From Arthrobacter sp. zg-Y769 (GTDB taxonomy: Bacteria; Actinomycetota; Actinomycetes; Actinomycetales; Micrococcaceae): a stretch of 64,000 bases of DNA. The stretch is taken from assembly GCF_020907405.1 (NCBI RefSeq), contig NZ_JAJJOE010000011.1:248001-312000 (forward strand). Reading direction: 5' to 3'. Made by a program: the position numbers and the translations under genes. This document shows, piece by piece, positions 35,616 to 44,783 of this stretch. Under the pieces are notes generated by a model. It made no database searches. It was given only the letters and a program-made list of their open reading frames with translations, and was not told where the DNA came from. The stretch's first letter is position 1, and each line of letters opens with the position of its first letter.

Positions 35616-36953
35616 TCAGTGCTCGTGCGTCTCCAGGTCATAGTCCTTGGACTCGCGGGTCAGCAGGATGAAGACGGCACTGACAAGCGCCATGCCGGCC
35701 AGGTACCAGACCACGGGTCCGGTGTCCCGGCCGCTGGAGGCATAGATTGAGGACAGGATGCCGGGTGTGAAGCCGGCGCCGAGCAGGGTTGCGAACTGGT
35801 AGCCCAGGGACGCACCGGTATACCGGGCGGTAGTGCCGAACTGTTCGGAGATGAACGCGGCGAGCGGTCCGTAAATCGCGGCGTGGAAAAGCAGCCCCAG
35901 CATAAAGACGGCGAAGATCAGCCAGACGTTGCCGGTCGACAGCCAGGAGAACATCGGGAAGATCATGGCGATGAACAGCACCAGCCCGGCGACCATGACC
36001 GGACGGCGGCCCAGCCGGTCCGAGAGTCGGCCCATACCCACCACGAACGCGACGCTGAGGATCGAAGCGGCGGCGAAGACGTAGAGGACCGACTGGCGGT
36101 CGGCTCCGTGTTCTACGGCGTAGCTCACGGCGAAGGTGGCCAGGAATACCTGCAGGGCAAAGCCCGAGGCTCCGCCGAGCATGGTGAAGATCAGTGCGCG
36201 GGGCCGGCGCAGCACCTGCATGATCGGCAGCTTGGGCTTGGCGTAGGTCCGATCGGCTGCTTCCTTCTCCACCGCTGCCTTGAAAATGGGGCTTTCGGAA
36301 ACGCGTGAACGTACAAAGAGTCCCACCACAAGGAGCAGCGCCGAGAGCAGGAACGGAACCCGCCAGCCCCAGGACAGGAACTGGTCCTCCGGCATGGAGG
36401 CGAAGAGGCCCAGGATGAACGTGCCGAGGGCCGCACCGGTGGGGGCACCGGCATTGGTGAAGGAAGCGGCGAATCCGCGTTTTCCCTTGTCCGCGTGCTC
36501 CAGCGCCATGAGGGCGGCTCCGCCCCATTCCCCGCCTACGGCAATGCCCTGGCATACGCGCAGCAGGATCAGGATCACGGCGCCCCAGGAACCAATGGTG
36601 TTGGCGCTGGGGATCAGGCCGATCAGGGTGGAGGCAATGCCCATGATCAGCATCGACAGAATGAGCATTTTCTTGCGGCCCAGCCGGTCGCCGAAGTGCC
36701 CGAACACGGCGCCGCCCAGGGGCCGGGCAAGATAGCCGGCGGCGAAGGTGCCGTAGGAGGCGATGGTGCCGGCCAGCGGATCCAGGTTGGTGAAGAAGAC
36801 ATGCGGGAACACCAGTGCCGAGGCGGAGGCGTAGAGCAGGAAGTCGTAGAACTCGATGGTGGAGCCGAGGTAGCTGGAGAGAATGACCCGGCGGGCCTCG
36901 TTCTTTCCGGTGCGCAGCGCCGGGGCTGCCGGAACGTCAGGAGCGGATGTCAT
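35616..36953 (-). CDS. MFS transporter, metabolite:H+ symporter (MHS) type
   Basis: This 445-residue protein has 12 hydrophobic segments and clear MHS features: SSYLGSTIEFYDFLLYASAS in helix 1, the motif GHFGDRLGRKKML, and CQGIAVGGEWGGAALMALEHA. MHS members import organic acids, aromatic acids or betaine. ATG 36953 is preceded by GAAGGA, and the longer frame adds a Pro-rich tail. It lies 52 bp after the CoA-ligase stop on the same strand, so it probably imports the acid that the ligase activates. Confidence 0.9.
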   Translation of the reverse strand: MTSAPDVPAAPALRTGKNEARRVILSSYLGSTIEFYDFLLYASASALVFPHVFFTNLDPLAGTIASYGTFAAGYLARPLGGAVFGHFGDRLGRKKMLILSMLIMGIASTLIGLIPSANTIGSWGAVILILLRVCQGIAVGGEWGGAALMALEHADKGKRGFAASFTNAGAPTGAALGTFILGLFASMPEDQFLSWGWRVPFLLSALLLVVGLFVRSRVSESPIFKAAVEKEAADRTYAKPKLPIMQVLRRPRALIFTMLGGASGFALQVFLATFAVSYAVEHGADRQSVLYVFAAASILSVAFVVGMGRLSDRLGRRPVMVAGLVLFIAMIFPMFSWLSTGNVWLIFAVFMLGLLFHAAIYGPLAAFISEQFGTTARYTGASLGYQFATLLGAGFTPGILSSIYASSGRDTGPVVWYLAGMALVSAVFILLTRESKDYDLETHEH

Positions 36954-37005
36954 GGTTTCCTTCGAAGGGGGTGATGGGTAGCGGGGGCTGCGGGCCGGGA
37001 CCTGC

Positions 37006-38511
37006 TCAGGCACCGGCCCGCAGGACGTGTTTTTGGATCTTGCCGGTCGCGGTGCGGGGAAGCTCGGTGACTACCTTGATCTGGCTTGGCAGCTTGTAGG
37101 TGGCCAGCCGCTGGCGCAGCTCGGCGCGGATGTCCTCGCTGGTGCGGGAGTCGCCGTCGGCCAGGACAATAAAGGCCAGCCCGGTTTCGCCCCACTTCGA
37201 GTCGGGGATGCCGACGACCGCCGCATCCCGGACCCCGGGGATGTTTAGCAGCGCGTTTTCCACTTCGGCCGGATAAACGTTCTCGCCGCCGGAAATGTAC
37301 ATGTCCTTGATCCGGTCCTTGATGTACATGTACCCGTCCTCGTCCACGACGGCGATGTCACCGGAGTGGTACCAGCCGCCTTCCAGCGCCTTGGCGGTTT
37401 CTTCCGGCTTGTTCCAGTAACCGGACATCACGTTGGGGCCCCGGACGATTACTTCTCCGGGCACTCCCGGCGGCACGGGCTTACCGTCGAAATCCACCAC
37501 CTGGTGCTCCGTAAAGAAGTGCGGCCGGCCCGCTGAGCCGGCTTTCGTCACGCCGTCGCGTGCCTCGAGCATGCACACCCCGGGAGCAGTCTCCGTCATG
37601 CCGAAGCCCTGCATAATAGCGGCCCCCTTGTCCGCCCAGGTGCGGATCATCCGTTCGGGAACCGGTGATCCTCCCACCATGAATCCACGAACCGAGGACA
37701 AATCCGCCTCGGCAAACCCGGGGTTCTCACTGAGTGCATCGAGCATGGCCGGAACCATGAAGGAGGAGGTGACCCGGGAAGCGGCGATTTCGCGCAGTAC
37801 GGCGTCCGCCTTGAAGGAGCGGTGGATGATAATCCGGCCGCCCAGGGTGAAGGCGGGCAGGGTCATCATGTTCAACCCGGCAATATGGAACAGCGGCGCC
37901 ACGGCCAGGTGCACCTCGTCCTGCCGCAGATCGACGCCGATCAGCGCGTTGACGTACTGGTAGAACAGGTTCTGGTGCGAAAGCATCGCACCCTTCGGCC
38001 GGCCGGTGGTGCCGGAGGTGTACATAATCAGGGCGAGATCCTCCATCTCGACGCCGTCCGGCACCGGGTCCTCGCTGCCGGCGGTGAGGAAGTCTTCGAA
38101 CCCGGTTCCCGGCCCGCCGCCGTCGACGCTCAGCCACCGGTCGACGTCGAGCTCCGTGGCCAGCTGTTCGATGTTCTGCCGCTGCTCGTCGGTGTAGACC
38201 ACGGCCCTGGCGCCGCAGTCCCGCAGGATGTAGTCCACCTCGGCCTGCCGCAGGCGCGGATTGACCAGGACGTAGGCGGCACCGATCAGGCCGGCGGCAA
38301 AGAAGGTTTCCAGCAGGGCCGGATGGTTGAAGCCGACATAGGCCACGCGGTCTCCGCGGCGGATCCCGGCGTTGAGCAGGGCATTGGCCAGCCGGCGGAC
38401 GCGGCGGTCCACGTCCGAGTAGGTCCACTCGCGGCCTTCGAACACGATCGCCGGATCGTTCGGGCGTACCTTTGCGCGCCGTGCCGGCCAGGAACCGATT
38501 CCCAGATTCAC
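37006..38511 (-). CDS. Acyl-CoA ligase (long-chain/aryl type)
   Basis: This 501-residue ANL-superfamily enzyme activates an acid with ATP and CoA. The P-loop MYTSGTTGRPKGAMLSH lies near residue 165, FGMTETAPG near 305, YHSGDIAVVDEDGYMYIKDR near 385 and the catalytic Lys in TGKIQKHVL at the C-terminus. GTG 38511 was chosen because AAAGGAG lies five bases upstream. In context (MHS transporter, MarR, beta-oxidation-like enzymes) it should be the entry enzyme, as CouL is in Rhodococcus. Confidence 0.92.
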   Translation of the reverse strand: MNLGIGSWPARRAKVRPNDPAIVFEGREWTYSDVDRRVRRLANALLNAGIRRGDRVAYVGFNHPALLETFFAAGLIGAAYVLVNPRLRQAEVDYILRDCGARAVVYTDEQRQNIEQLATELDVDRWLSVDGGGPGTGFEDFLTAGSEDPVPDGVEMEDLALIMYTSGTTGRPKGAMLSHQNLFYQYVNALIGVDLRQDEVHLAVAPLFHIAGLNMMTLPAFTLGGRIIIHRSFKADAVLREIAASRVTSSFMVPAMLDALSENPGFAEADLSSVRGFMVGGSPVPERMIRTWADKGAAIMQGFGMTETAPGVCMLEARDGVTKAGSAGRPHFFTEHQVVDFDGKPVPPGVPGEVIVRGPNVMSGYWNKPEETAKALEGGWYHSGDIAVVDEDGYMYIKDRIKDMYISGGENVYPAEVENALLNIPGVRDAAVVGIPDSKWGETGLAFIVLADGDSRTSEDIRAELRQRLATYKLPSQIKVVTELPRTATGKIQKHVLRAGA

Positions 38512-38566
38512 CGTGACTCCTTTGTCGTGAGCTAGTTCACATCTAAAACCATTGGAACAGCAATCT

Positions 38567-38581
38567 ATTGATAAAGTCAAT
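38567..38581. promoter_or_regulatory. Operator-like inverted repeat upstream of the CoA-ligase/transporter unit
   Basis: ATTGA-TAAAG-TCAAT lies 56 bp before the ligase start, with outer CAATC and GATTG extending the symmetry imperfectly. It matches the site at 34986-35000 and predicts that both units form one regulon of the MarR protein. Confidence 0.6.
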
Positions 38582-38776
38582 GATTGTTGAGGCGGGTCCC
38601 CCGGGCGGGCAGCAGGCAGGGCAGCAGGCAGCTACGGCGGCGCAGGGGCGGGCGGCCGGCGCTATCTCCCGGTGTGCGTACCGCCGGCCTTCAGTGGCTT
38701 TTAAGAATTCTCAAAGGAACAAGTTCGAGGATGGAACCGTAAGCGAACACCACTTATTCGGAGGTGAAACACCAAC

Positions 38777-39346
38777 ATGGCTATGGGGAGCGGAGCTCGG
38801 AAAGCCATCGTCTGGGGCGGCGGCGCCCTGGCCGGTGTCGGCCTGCTGGTTGCCAGTTTCTTTGCGGGTACCGCTGTAGGGGACAACGCGGAAGTTGAGC
38901 AGGCCAGCACCACGACCCAGGAGCAGGACGCCGGGGAAACCGAGGGTCGGGATCTGTTCGAGGGCCAGGACGGGGAGGGCACCGAGGCCCAGGACACCGA
39001 GGACGGCCAGGACACCGACGCCCAGGATGAGCAGAACCGGGACGTCGACGGCGACGGCCGCGACGGCCACCATGACCGCGACGATGACCATGACCGCGAT
39101 GGCGACGGTCCGAGGGCGAAGGATGCCGAGGACCAGGATGCCCGGGACCAGGACGCCGAGGACCAGGATGCCCGGGACCAGGATGCCCGGGACCAGGATG
39201 CCGAGGACCAGGATGCCCGGGACCAGGACAACGGACCCGACGGACGGCACGGCCACGGCCCTGACGGCGGCCACGGCCATGACGACGGCGGACCGGAGGA
39301 CCGGGAAGCCGACAGCGAATCCGACAGCGAATCCGACCAGGCGTAG
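38777..39346 (+). CDS. Membrane-anchored Asp-rich repeat protein
   Basis: This 189-residue protein has one N-terminal hydrophobic segment (about 9-33, Gly/Ala/Val-rich) that acts as an anchor or signal. The rest is almost purely Asp, Glu, Gln, Arg, Gly and His. Residues 116-150 are seven pentapeptide units D-A-E/R-D-Q. Flanking blocks include DVDGDGRDGHHDRDDDHD and an HGHGPDGGHGHDDGG stretch, and the tail is SDSESDSESDQ. Net charge is strongly negative. Extracytoplasmic metal or Ca2+ binding is possible but unproven. GGAGG precedes the ATG. Confidence 0.8.
   Translation: MAMGSGARKAIVWGGGALAGVGLLVASFFAGTAVGDNAEVEQASTTTQEQDAGETEGRDLFEGQDGEGTEAQDTEDGQDTDAQDEQNRDVDGDGRDGHHDRDDDHDRDGDGPRAKDAEDQDARDQDAEDQDARDQDARDQDAEDQDARDQDNGPDGRHGHGPDGGHGHDDGGPEDREADSESDSESDQA
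39122..39226 (+). repeat. Seven 15-bp tandem repeats in the Asp-rich gene
   Basis: Units GA(T/C)GCC(GAG/CGG)GACCAG encode D-A-E/R-D-Q. The order of E and R units is E,R,E,R,R,E,R, which suggests duplication of unit pairs. Such near-identical units are prone to copy-number change. Confidence 0.9.
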
Positions 39347-39360
39347 CAGCCGCAGCAAAC

Positions 39361-39390
39361 GGGGGCCGGGTGCATAGGCACCCGGCCCCC
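39361..39390 (+). terminator. Perfect 13-bp hairpin after the Asp-rich gene
   Basis: GGGGGCCGGGTGC (39361-39373), loop ATAG, GCACCCGGCCCCC (39378-39390). It starts 15 bp after the stop; there is no U tract, but the stem is very stable. Confidence 0.75.
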
Positions 39391-39472
39391 GTGGTGGCAT
39401 AGATCCGGGCTCAAGAAGCGGGCGCTGCCGGCCCCGGGTAGCGTGGTGGATATCTCCGCAGGACAGTTATAG

Positions 39473-39985
39473 ATGCAGGACAGCCGGCAAGGGATAGAGG
39501 CCATGGGCAGCGCATTCGTGGAGGACGGCAGCCGTCTCGCACGGCCCGCACGCAACTCCCGCCGGCTCGCCGACCTCACCCGGCTGCGGCGGGTACGGGA
39601 CCGGATCGACCGCGAGTATGGCCAACCGCTGGACGTCGAAGCACTCGCCCGCGGAATTTTCATGTCCGCCGGCCACCTCAGCCGCCAGTTCCGGCTGGCG
39701 TACGGGGAATCGCCGTACTCGTACCTCATGACCCGGCGCATCGAACGGGCTATGACCCTGCTGCGCTGCACCCTTCTGAGTGTCACGGACGTCTGCTTCG
39801 CCGTCGGGTGCTCCTCACCGGGAACCTTCAGTACCCGCTTCACCGAGCTTGTGGGTGTCCCGCAGGCAGCTTACCGGCGGGCGGCTGCGCGGCGGGAGCC
39901 CAGCCTGCCCGGATGCGTCGGGCGCCAGGTGCAAAGACCGATCAGAAAACAAGCAGGGCGGTTTGGGCCGCCCCGGAGAGGGTGA
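39473..39985 (+). CDS. AraC family transcriptional regulator (DNA-binding domain only)
   Basis: This 170-residue protein has the two AraC helix-turn-helix units: LDVEALARGIFMSAGHLSRQF and SVTDVCFAVGCSSPGTFSTRF, with SPYSYLMTRRIERAMTLL between. No N-terminal ligand domain is present, so it acts as a compact AraC regulator. The tail after residue 140 is basic and variable. It is five bases from the VOC gene, a very common actinobacterial pair in which the regulator controls its neighbour. ATG 39503 is an alternative start. Confidence 0.88.
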   Translation: MQDSRQGIEAMGSAFVEDGSRLARPARNSRRLADLTRLRRVRDRIDREYGQPLDVEALARGIFMSAGHLSRQFRLAYGESPYSYLMTRRIERAMTLLRCTLLSVTDVCFAVGCSSPGTFSTRFTELVGVPQAAYRRAAARREPSLPGCVGRQVQRPIRKQAGRFGPPRRG

Positions 39986-39990
39986 GTTCG

Positions 39991-40401
39991 ATGGGCATTT
40001 CCATCAATGCTGCTTTTCTTCCCCAGACGGACCCGGATGCCTCGCTGGCGTTCTACCGCGACGTTCTAGGCTTCGAAGTCCGCAACGACGTCGGCTACGG
40101 CGACATGCGGTGGATCACGGTGGGGCCGCCGGACCAGCCCGGGACGTCCATTGTGCTGGAACCGCCCGCGGCGGATCCCGGCGTTACCGACGCCGAGCGC
40201 CGGACCATTGAAGAAATGATGGCCAAGGGCACCTATGCCGGAATGCTGCTGGCAACTGCCGATCTGGATGCGACGTTCGACCGCGCCGTCGCCGGGGGAG
40301 CAGAAGTCATCCAGGAGCCCATGGACCAGGACTGGGGCGCCCGCGACTGCGCCCTGCGGGACCCGGCCGGCAACCAGCTGCGGATCCAGGAACTGCGGTA
40401 G
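39991..40401 (+). CDS. VOC (glyoxalase/bleomycin-resistance) family protein
   Basis: This 136-residue protein has two beta-alpha-beta-beta-beta units: DPDASLAFYRDVLGFEVRND at the start and LDATFDRAVAGGAEVIQEPMD in the second half, ending CALRDPAGNQLRI. Members bind metals or small ligands. The strongest hint to its role is the adjacent AraC regulator. ATG 39991 follows GAGAGGGTGAG. Substrate unknown. Confidence 0.88.
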   Translation: MGISINAAFLPQTDPDASLAFYRDVLGFEVRNDVGYGDMRWITVGPPDQPGTSIVLEPPAADPGVTDAERRTIEEMMAKGTYAGMLLATADLDATFDRAVAGGAEVIQEPMDQDWGARDCALRDPAGNQLRIQELR

Positions 40402-40403
40402 CT

Positions 40404-41609
40404 CTATTCCCGGCGCGGCTCGGGCACCAGATCCAGGAGGTGGGTCTCCACATAGTCCAGGGCCAGGCGGACCGCGCCGGTGGGCACCAGCATCGTCCCC
40501 AGGTTTGAGACGGCAACCCGGGGCGGCTTCACTACGTACCGGTCCAGCTCACGCGTCATGGCGGGCAGGAGCGCAGTCGCCGACGCCGCCACTGCACCGC
40601 CGACCACGATCAGCCGCGGATCAAAGAACGAGGACACCAGTGCCAGCACCCGGGCCATCCGCCGGGCAATCCGGTCCAGGATTTCTTCGGCAACCGGATC
40701 CCCCGCCTCGGCTGCCTCGAAGACCAGCCGGGCTGAGGCACGGTTGGTATCCGGCCCCACGAGTTCCCGGATCCGTCCGTTGTGCCCTGCCTTCAACGCG
40801 GCGCTGCCCCAGAGCCGCGCGAGCTTGGCAATGCCGTCCTCGTTGCCCACTCCTTCCACCAACTCCAGCGCGCCCATGGCTCCGGTGCCGCCGGATGCAC
40901 CGTGCAGCAGCCGTCCCGACTCGATGATGCCGCTGCCCAGGCGCTCGCCGGCCAGGATGACGGCCAGATTCTCTTCGCCTGCCCCCACCCCGCGCCAGCG
41001 CTCGGCCAGCGCCGCGAGCTTGGCATCGTTTTCCACCAGCAGCGGCCAGCCCCGGGAGTCGCTGAAGGTGGAGCTCAGCCCGAGGTCGAACATCGGCGCC
41101 ACCTCCTGGCCGGGGACAACGGCGCCGGCGCCGTTGACCTGGGCGGCGATGCCCATTCCGGCGCACAGCACCGCTGCCGAGGAAATCCCGGCATCGGCCA
41201 GGGCGGCGTCGACGGCCTCGGTGACCACCCGGCGTCGTTGGTCCGGCTCCCCGCCGTGGCGGGGGAAGCGGGCCTCGGATTCGCCGACGACGGCGCCCGA
41301 AAGGTCCGCGGCCAGCACCCGGACGGTGGCGATGCCGACGTCGAGCCCCAGGACGTAGCCGGCGTTCTCGTTGAATTCGAAGCGCCGGGCCGGCCGGCCT
41401 TTTTGCCGGTCGATCCGCGGGGACATCGTTTCCCGGGCCCAGCCCCGGGCAATCAGGTCATCGCACACGGCAATAACCGTTGCGCGCGTCAGGCCCGTGG
41501 CCTGGATCAGGTCGGTACCCGTGACGGACGGGGCAGCACGGAGCACCTCCAGCACTGCCCGCAGGTTGGTGCGGCGCAGCAGCTGCGGAGTGTTTGCGGA
41601 GGCATCCAT
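40404..41609 (-). CDS. ROK family transcriptional regulator
   Basis: This 401-residue protein has an N-terminal winged helix (about 10-75, SVTGTDLIQATGLTRATVIAV) fused to a ROK sugar-kinase-like domain with LGLDVGIATVRVLAADLSG, VLCAGMGIAAQVNG and the ILAGERLGSGII block. The zinc-binding Cys motif of typical ROK proteins is not obvious. It is divergent from gap with an AAATTTAG palindrome between them, suggesting sugar-responsive control of gap and of itself. Its stop lies two bases from the convergent VOC stop. Confidence 0.9.
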   Translation of the reverse strand: MDASANTPQLLRRTNLRAVLEVLRAAPSVTGTDLIQATGLTRATVIAVCDDLIARGWARETMSPRIDRQKGRPARRFEFNENAGYVLGLDVGIATVRVLAADLSGAVVGESEARFPRHGGEPDQRRRVVTEAVDAALADAGISSAAVLCAGMGIAAQVNGAGAVVPGQEVAPMFDLGLSSTFSDSRGWPLLVENDAKLAALAERWRGVGAGEENLAVILAGERLGSGIIESGRLLHGASGGTGAMGALELVEGVGNEDGIAKLARLWGSAALKAGHNGRIRELVGPDTNRASARLVFEAAEAGDPVAEEILDRIARRMARVLALVSSFFDPRLIVVGGAVAASATALLPAMTRELDRYVVKPPRVAVSNLGTMLVPTGAVRLALDYVETHLLDLVPEPRRE

Positions 41610-41620
41610 GTAAGTGGCCT

Positions 41621-41649
41621 TTGACGTGTGGCGGTAATAACAGCATAAT
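41621..41649 (+). promoter_or_regulatory. Sigma-70-type promoter of gap
   Basis: -35 TTGACG (41621-41626), 17-bp spacer, -10 CATAAT (41644-41649). The predicted start near 41656 lies just before the palindromic operator at 41663. Confidence 0.6.
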
Positions 41650-41654
41650 TATAG

Positions 41655-42713
<1,059 letters not shown>

Positions 42714-42725
42714 TCAGCACCAAGC

Positions 42726-42777
42726 ACGACGGCGCCGCGCCGGGCTCCCTGAGGGTCCGGGCGGCGCCGTCGTCGTT
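42726..42777 (+). terminator. Terminator after gap
   Basis: ACGACGGCGCCGC (42726-42738) pairs with GCGGCGCCGTCGT (42761-42773), with a 22-base loop that itself can fold, followed by CGTTT. Confidence 0.8.
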
Positions 42778-42808
42778 TAACGTTGCGGTGCCGTTCCAAG
42801 AGCAGCCC

Positions 42809-43018
42809 ATGCGGGCTCCGGGCGGCCGGTTCCATGACGATTCACCGCGGCCCGCCCTGGGGATGAAGACCAGCAGTTATGATGTCCGGCAGGAGATCAT
42901 CATCGACCCTGCCACCGGCCAGCCCATTGGTGAGCGCGAGGTCCTGCGCGGCATTCCTGCCGGAACGGCAACGGCCTGGACTGCCGTCACTACCTCCGTA
43001 GTGGATTCAGCACCGTAG
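42809..43018 (+). CDS. Small hypothetical protein (69 aa)
   Basis: The C-terminal 50 residues contain a coherent block, YDVRQEIIIDPATGQPIGEREV, that looks protein-like with balanced codon use. I do not recognise the family. ATG 42809 has a weak AAGAG six bases upstream. ATG 42863 (51 aa, starting MKTSSYDVRQ) is an equally possible start. It lies between the gap terminator and the DUF2975 gene. No function assigned. Confidence 0.5.
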   Translation: MRAPGGRFHDDSPRPALGMKTSSYDVRQEIIIDPATGQPIGEREVLRGIPAGTATAWTAVTTSVVDSAP

Positions 43019-43113
43019 GTTTGCCGAAACCTCTTGTGTAATCTGTCGTTTATCGATAATTATTGGTTGTCCTTCAATCGAATCAGTTCGATAGGTGCGG
43101 CAGGGAGCGCGTG

Positions 43114-43605
43114 ATGGGAAGAACCACCATCCTGGTGTTGCGGATAGTCCTGGCTCTGGTGCTCGTCGGCACCCTGTTTGTCCAGGCGGTGATGGTGCCC
43201 TTGTTCGGTATCGACCTGGCCGAAGCCGGTGCGGAAGCGGTCCGGGTGCCAGTGCTCCTTATCGTGGTGCTGGGCATCCTCGCGTTCCAGGTCTGCCTGG
43301 TCTGCGTCTGGCGGCTGCTGACCATGGTGCGCCGGGGACCGGTCTTCTCCTCCGCCGCCTTCCGCTACGTGGATGTGATCATTGGTGCGATCACTGCCGC
43401 AGCCCTGCTGCTGTTCGCGCTGGGCACGGTGCTGGCCCCGGGCGAGGAAGTGGCGCCGGGCATTGTCCTGCTGATCGGCGGCATGGGGATTACCGTTGCG
43501 GCCGGCGCCCTGCTCGTCCTGGTGATGCGCGCACTGCTGGCCTCCGCCGTCGCCACGGCTGCCGAAGCCGCCCGTCTGCGCACCGAACTGGGCGGTGTCA
43601 TCTGA
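43114..43605 (+). CDS. DUF2975 membrane protein
   Basis: This 163-residue protein has four hydrophobic segments and the DUF2975 layout, including VWRLLTMVRRGPVFSSAAFRYVDVI between helices 2 and 3. DUF2975 proteins are almost always paired with a small YozG-like HTH protein, as here: the next gene overlaps by one base (TGATG). GGGAG lies before the start, and GTG 43111 is an alternative. The spacer upstream is A/T-rich (43030-43080) and should hold the promoter. Role unknown, possibly membrane-linked transcription control. Confidence 0.85.
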   Translation: MGRTTILVLRIVLALVLVGTLFVQAVMVPLFGIDLAEAGAEAVRVPVLLIVVLGILAFQVCLVCVWRLLTMVRRGPVFSSAAFRYVDVIIGAITAAALLLFALGTVLAPGEEVAPGIVLLIGGMGITVAAGALLVLVMRALLASAVATAAEAARLRTELGGVI

Positions 43606-43898
43606 TGCCGATCATCGTGGACATTGACGTGATGCTCGCCAAGCGGAAAATGCCCGTGGGCACCCTGGCCGAACGGATCGGCATCACCCCCGCAAACCTT
43701 GCGGTCCTGAAAAACGGCCGCGCCAAGGCGGTCCGCTTCACCACCCTGGCCGCCCTTTGCGAGGCGCTGGACTGCCAGCCCGGTGAACTCCTCCGGTGGG
43801 AGCCGGAGGAAGGGGACGGGGACGCGCTGGACGGCGGCGTCCTGCCGCACTCGGGTTCCCGGGACTCCGCTGCGGCGGATATCCGCGCCCGGGAGTAG
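43605..43898 (+). CDS. YozG-like HTH transcriptional regulator
   Basis: This 97-residue protein contains an Xre-type HTH: MLAKRKMPVGTLAERIGITPANLAVLKNGRAKAVRF, then LAALCEALDCQPGELLRWEPEE. It is the standard partner of DUF2975 proteins and is translated from an ATG overlapping that gene's stop. The acidic, disordered tail after residue 65 is longer than in most relatives. It probably autoregulates the pair. Confidence 0.88.
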   Translation: MPIIVDIDVMLAKRKMPVGTLAERIGITPANLAVLKNGRAKAVRFTTLAALCEALDCQPGELLRWEPEEGDGDALDGGVLPHSGSRDSAAADIRARE

Positions 43899-43936
43899 CT
43901 GCCAGGGGTCACGGTGCCGCTCGTGGCTGGTCTCGG

Positions 43937-44728
43937 TCACGGCCAGGAGTCCTCCTCCTCGTGGCAGATGACCATCTCCCGGACCTCGCAGCCCCTCGGC
44001 TGGCCCAGTACAAACAGGATCGCGGCAGCCACGTTTTCCGGATCGTTCAGCCGCGAATCGTCCTGCGGCCGGTACTGCTCGGTGCGGTCGTCGAAGAACC
44101 GGGTCTTCATCCCGGCCGGAATCATGGTGGTGACGCCTATCCGGCCGCGGGTTTCGGCCGCCAGTGCACGGCTGAACCCGACCACGCCGAACTTCGAGGC
44201 GCAGTACGCCGTTGCATCCGAAACCGCCTTGATGCCCAGCGAGGACGCCACCGTGACCACCCGGCCGTGGCTGCGCTGCAGATGCGGCAGCGCCGCGCGG
44301 ACCACGGAGACGGTGCCCATCAGGTTCACGCCGATGACTTTCTCCCATTCCTCCGCCGCCACGTCCTCCAGCCGGCCGCAGCGGTCGATCCCGGCCGCGG
44401 TCACCACGGCATCCAGTCCGCCGAGGTCCGCCGCGGCCTGTTCCACCGCCGCTTCGACGGCGGCCCGGTCGGCCACATCCGCCTGGAAGGCCTTCACCCC
44501 GGCCACGTTGCTGATATCCCGGTCCAGGACGACGGCGATGCCGCCCGCAGCGGTGACGGCGGAGACGACGGCGGCACCCAGCCCGGAATTGCCGCCGGTC
44601 ACCAGGACCCGGCCGGTGAACACCGCGGGAAGGGGGAGCGTTGGGAGGAGGGGGTCCGGGATGGGGAGAGGACCGGGCACAGGATCCGGGAGGGAGGCCG
44701 GCACGGGGACCGCGGGGGACAGGCTCAT
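43937..44728 (-). CDS. Short-chain dehydrogenase at the end of heptose cluster B
   Basis: This 263-residue classical SDR has VLVTGGNSGLGAAV near residue 40, the NAG-like TAAGIDRCG near 115 and catalytic YCASKFG near 178. The first 36 residues are a Pro/Leu-rich stretch with no Rossmann content; AAAGGAC six bases before ATG 44728 supports keeping it. It is a 3-oxoacyl-reductase-like SDR, not an extended HldD epimerase, which it could be mistaken for by context. It is 55 bp after hldE on the same strand. Substrate unknown. Confidence 0.85.
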   Translation of the reverse strand: MSLSPAVPVPASLPDPVPGPLPIPDPLLPTLPLPAVFTGRVLVTGGNSGLGAAVVSAVTAAGGIAVVLDRDISNVAGVKAFQADVADRAAVEAAVEQAAADLGGLDAVVTAAGIDRCGRLEDVAAEEWEKVIGVNLMGTVSVVRAALPHLQRSHGRVVTVASSLGIKAVSDATAYCASKFGVVGFSRALAAETRGRIGVTTMIPAGMKTRFFDDRTEQYRPQDDSRLNDPENVAAAILFVLGQPRGCEVREMVICHEEEDSWP

Positions 44729-44783
44729 GGGAAGTCCTTTCGATGGAACGGGTAGGGGCGGTGGAGACAGGGCATGGGGCCGC

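Noticed and set aside
31305-38511. Biosynthetic (polyketide or fatty-acid) cluster
   Set aside because: There is no synthase, acyl carrier or thiolase. The gene set fits beta-oxidation-like catabolism with a transporter and MarR.
38701-39843. A 380-codon minus-strand frame opposite the Asp-rich gene
   Set aside because: Its Ser/Trp/Arg-rich repeats are the antisense of the 15-bp repeats; there is no RBS or domain.
43937-44728. Reading the cluster B SDR as the HldD epimerase
   Set aside because: It has the classical SDR layout with YxxxK and a short length. HldD is an extended SDR with different motifs.
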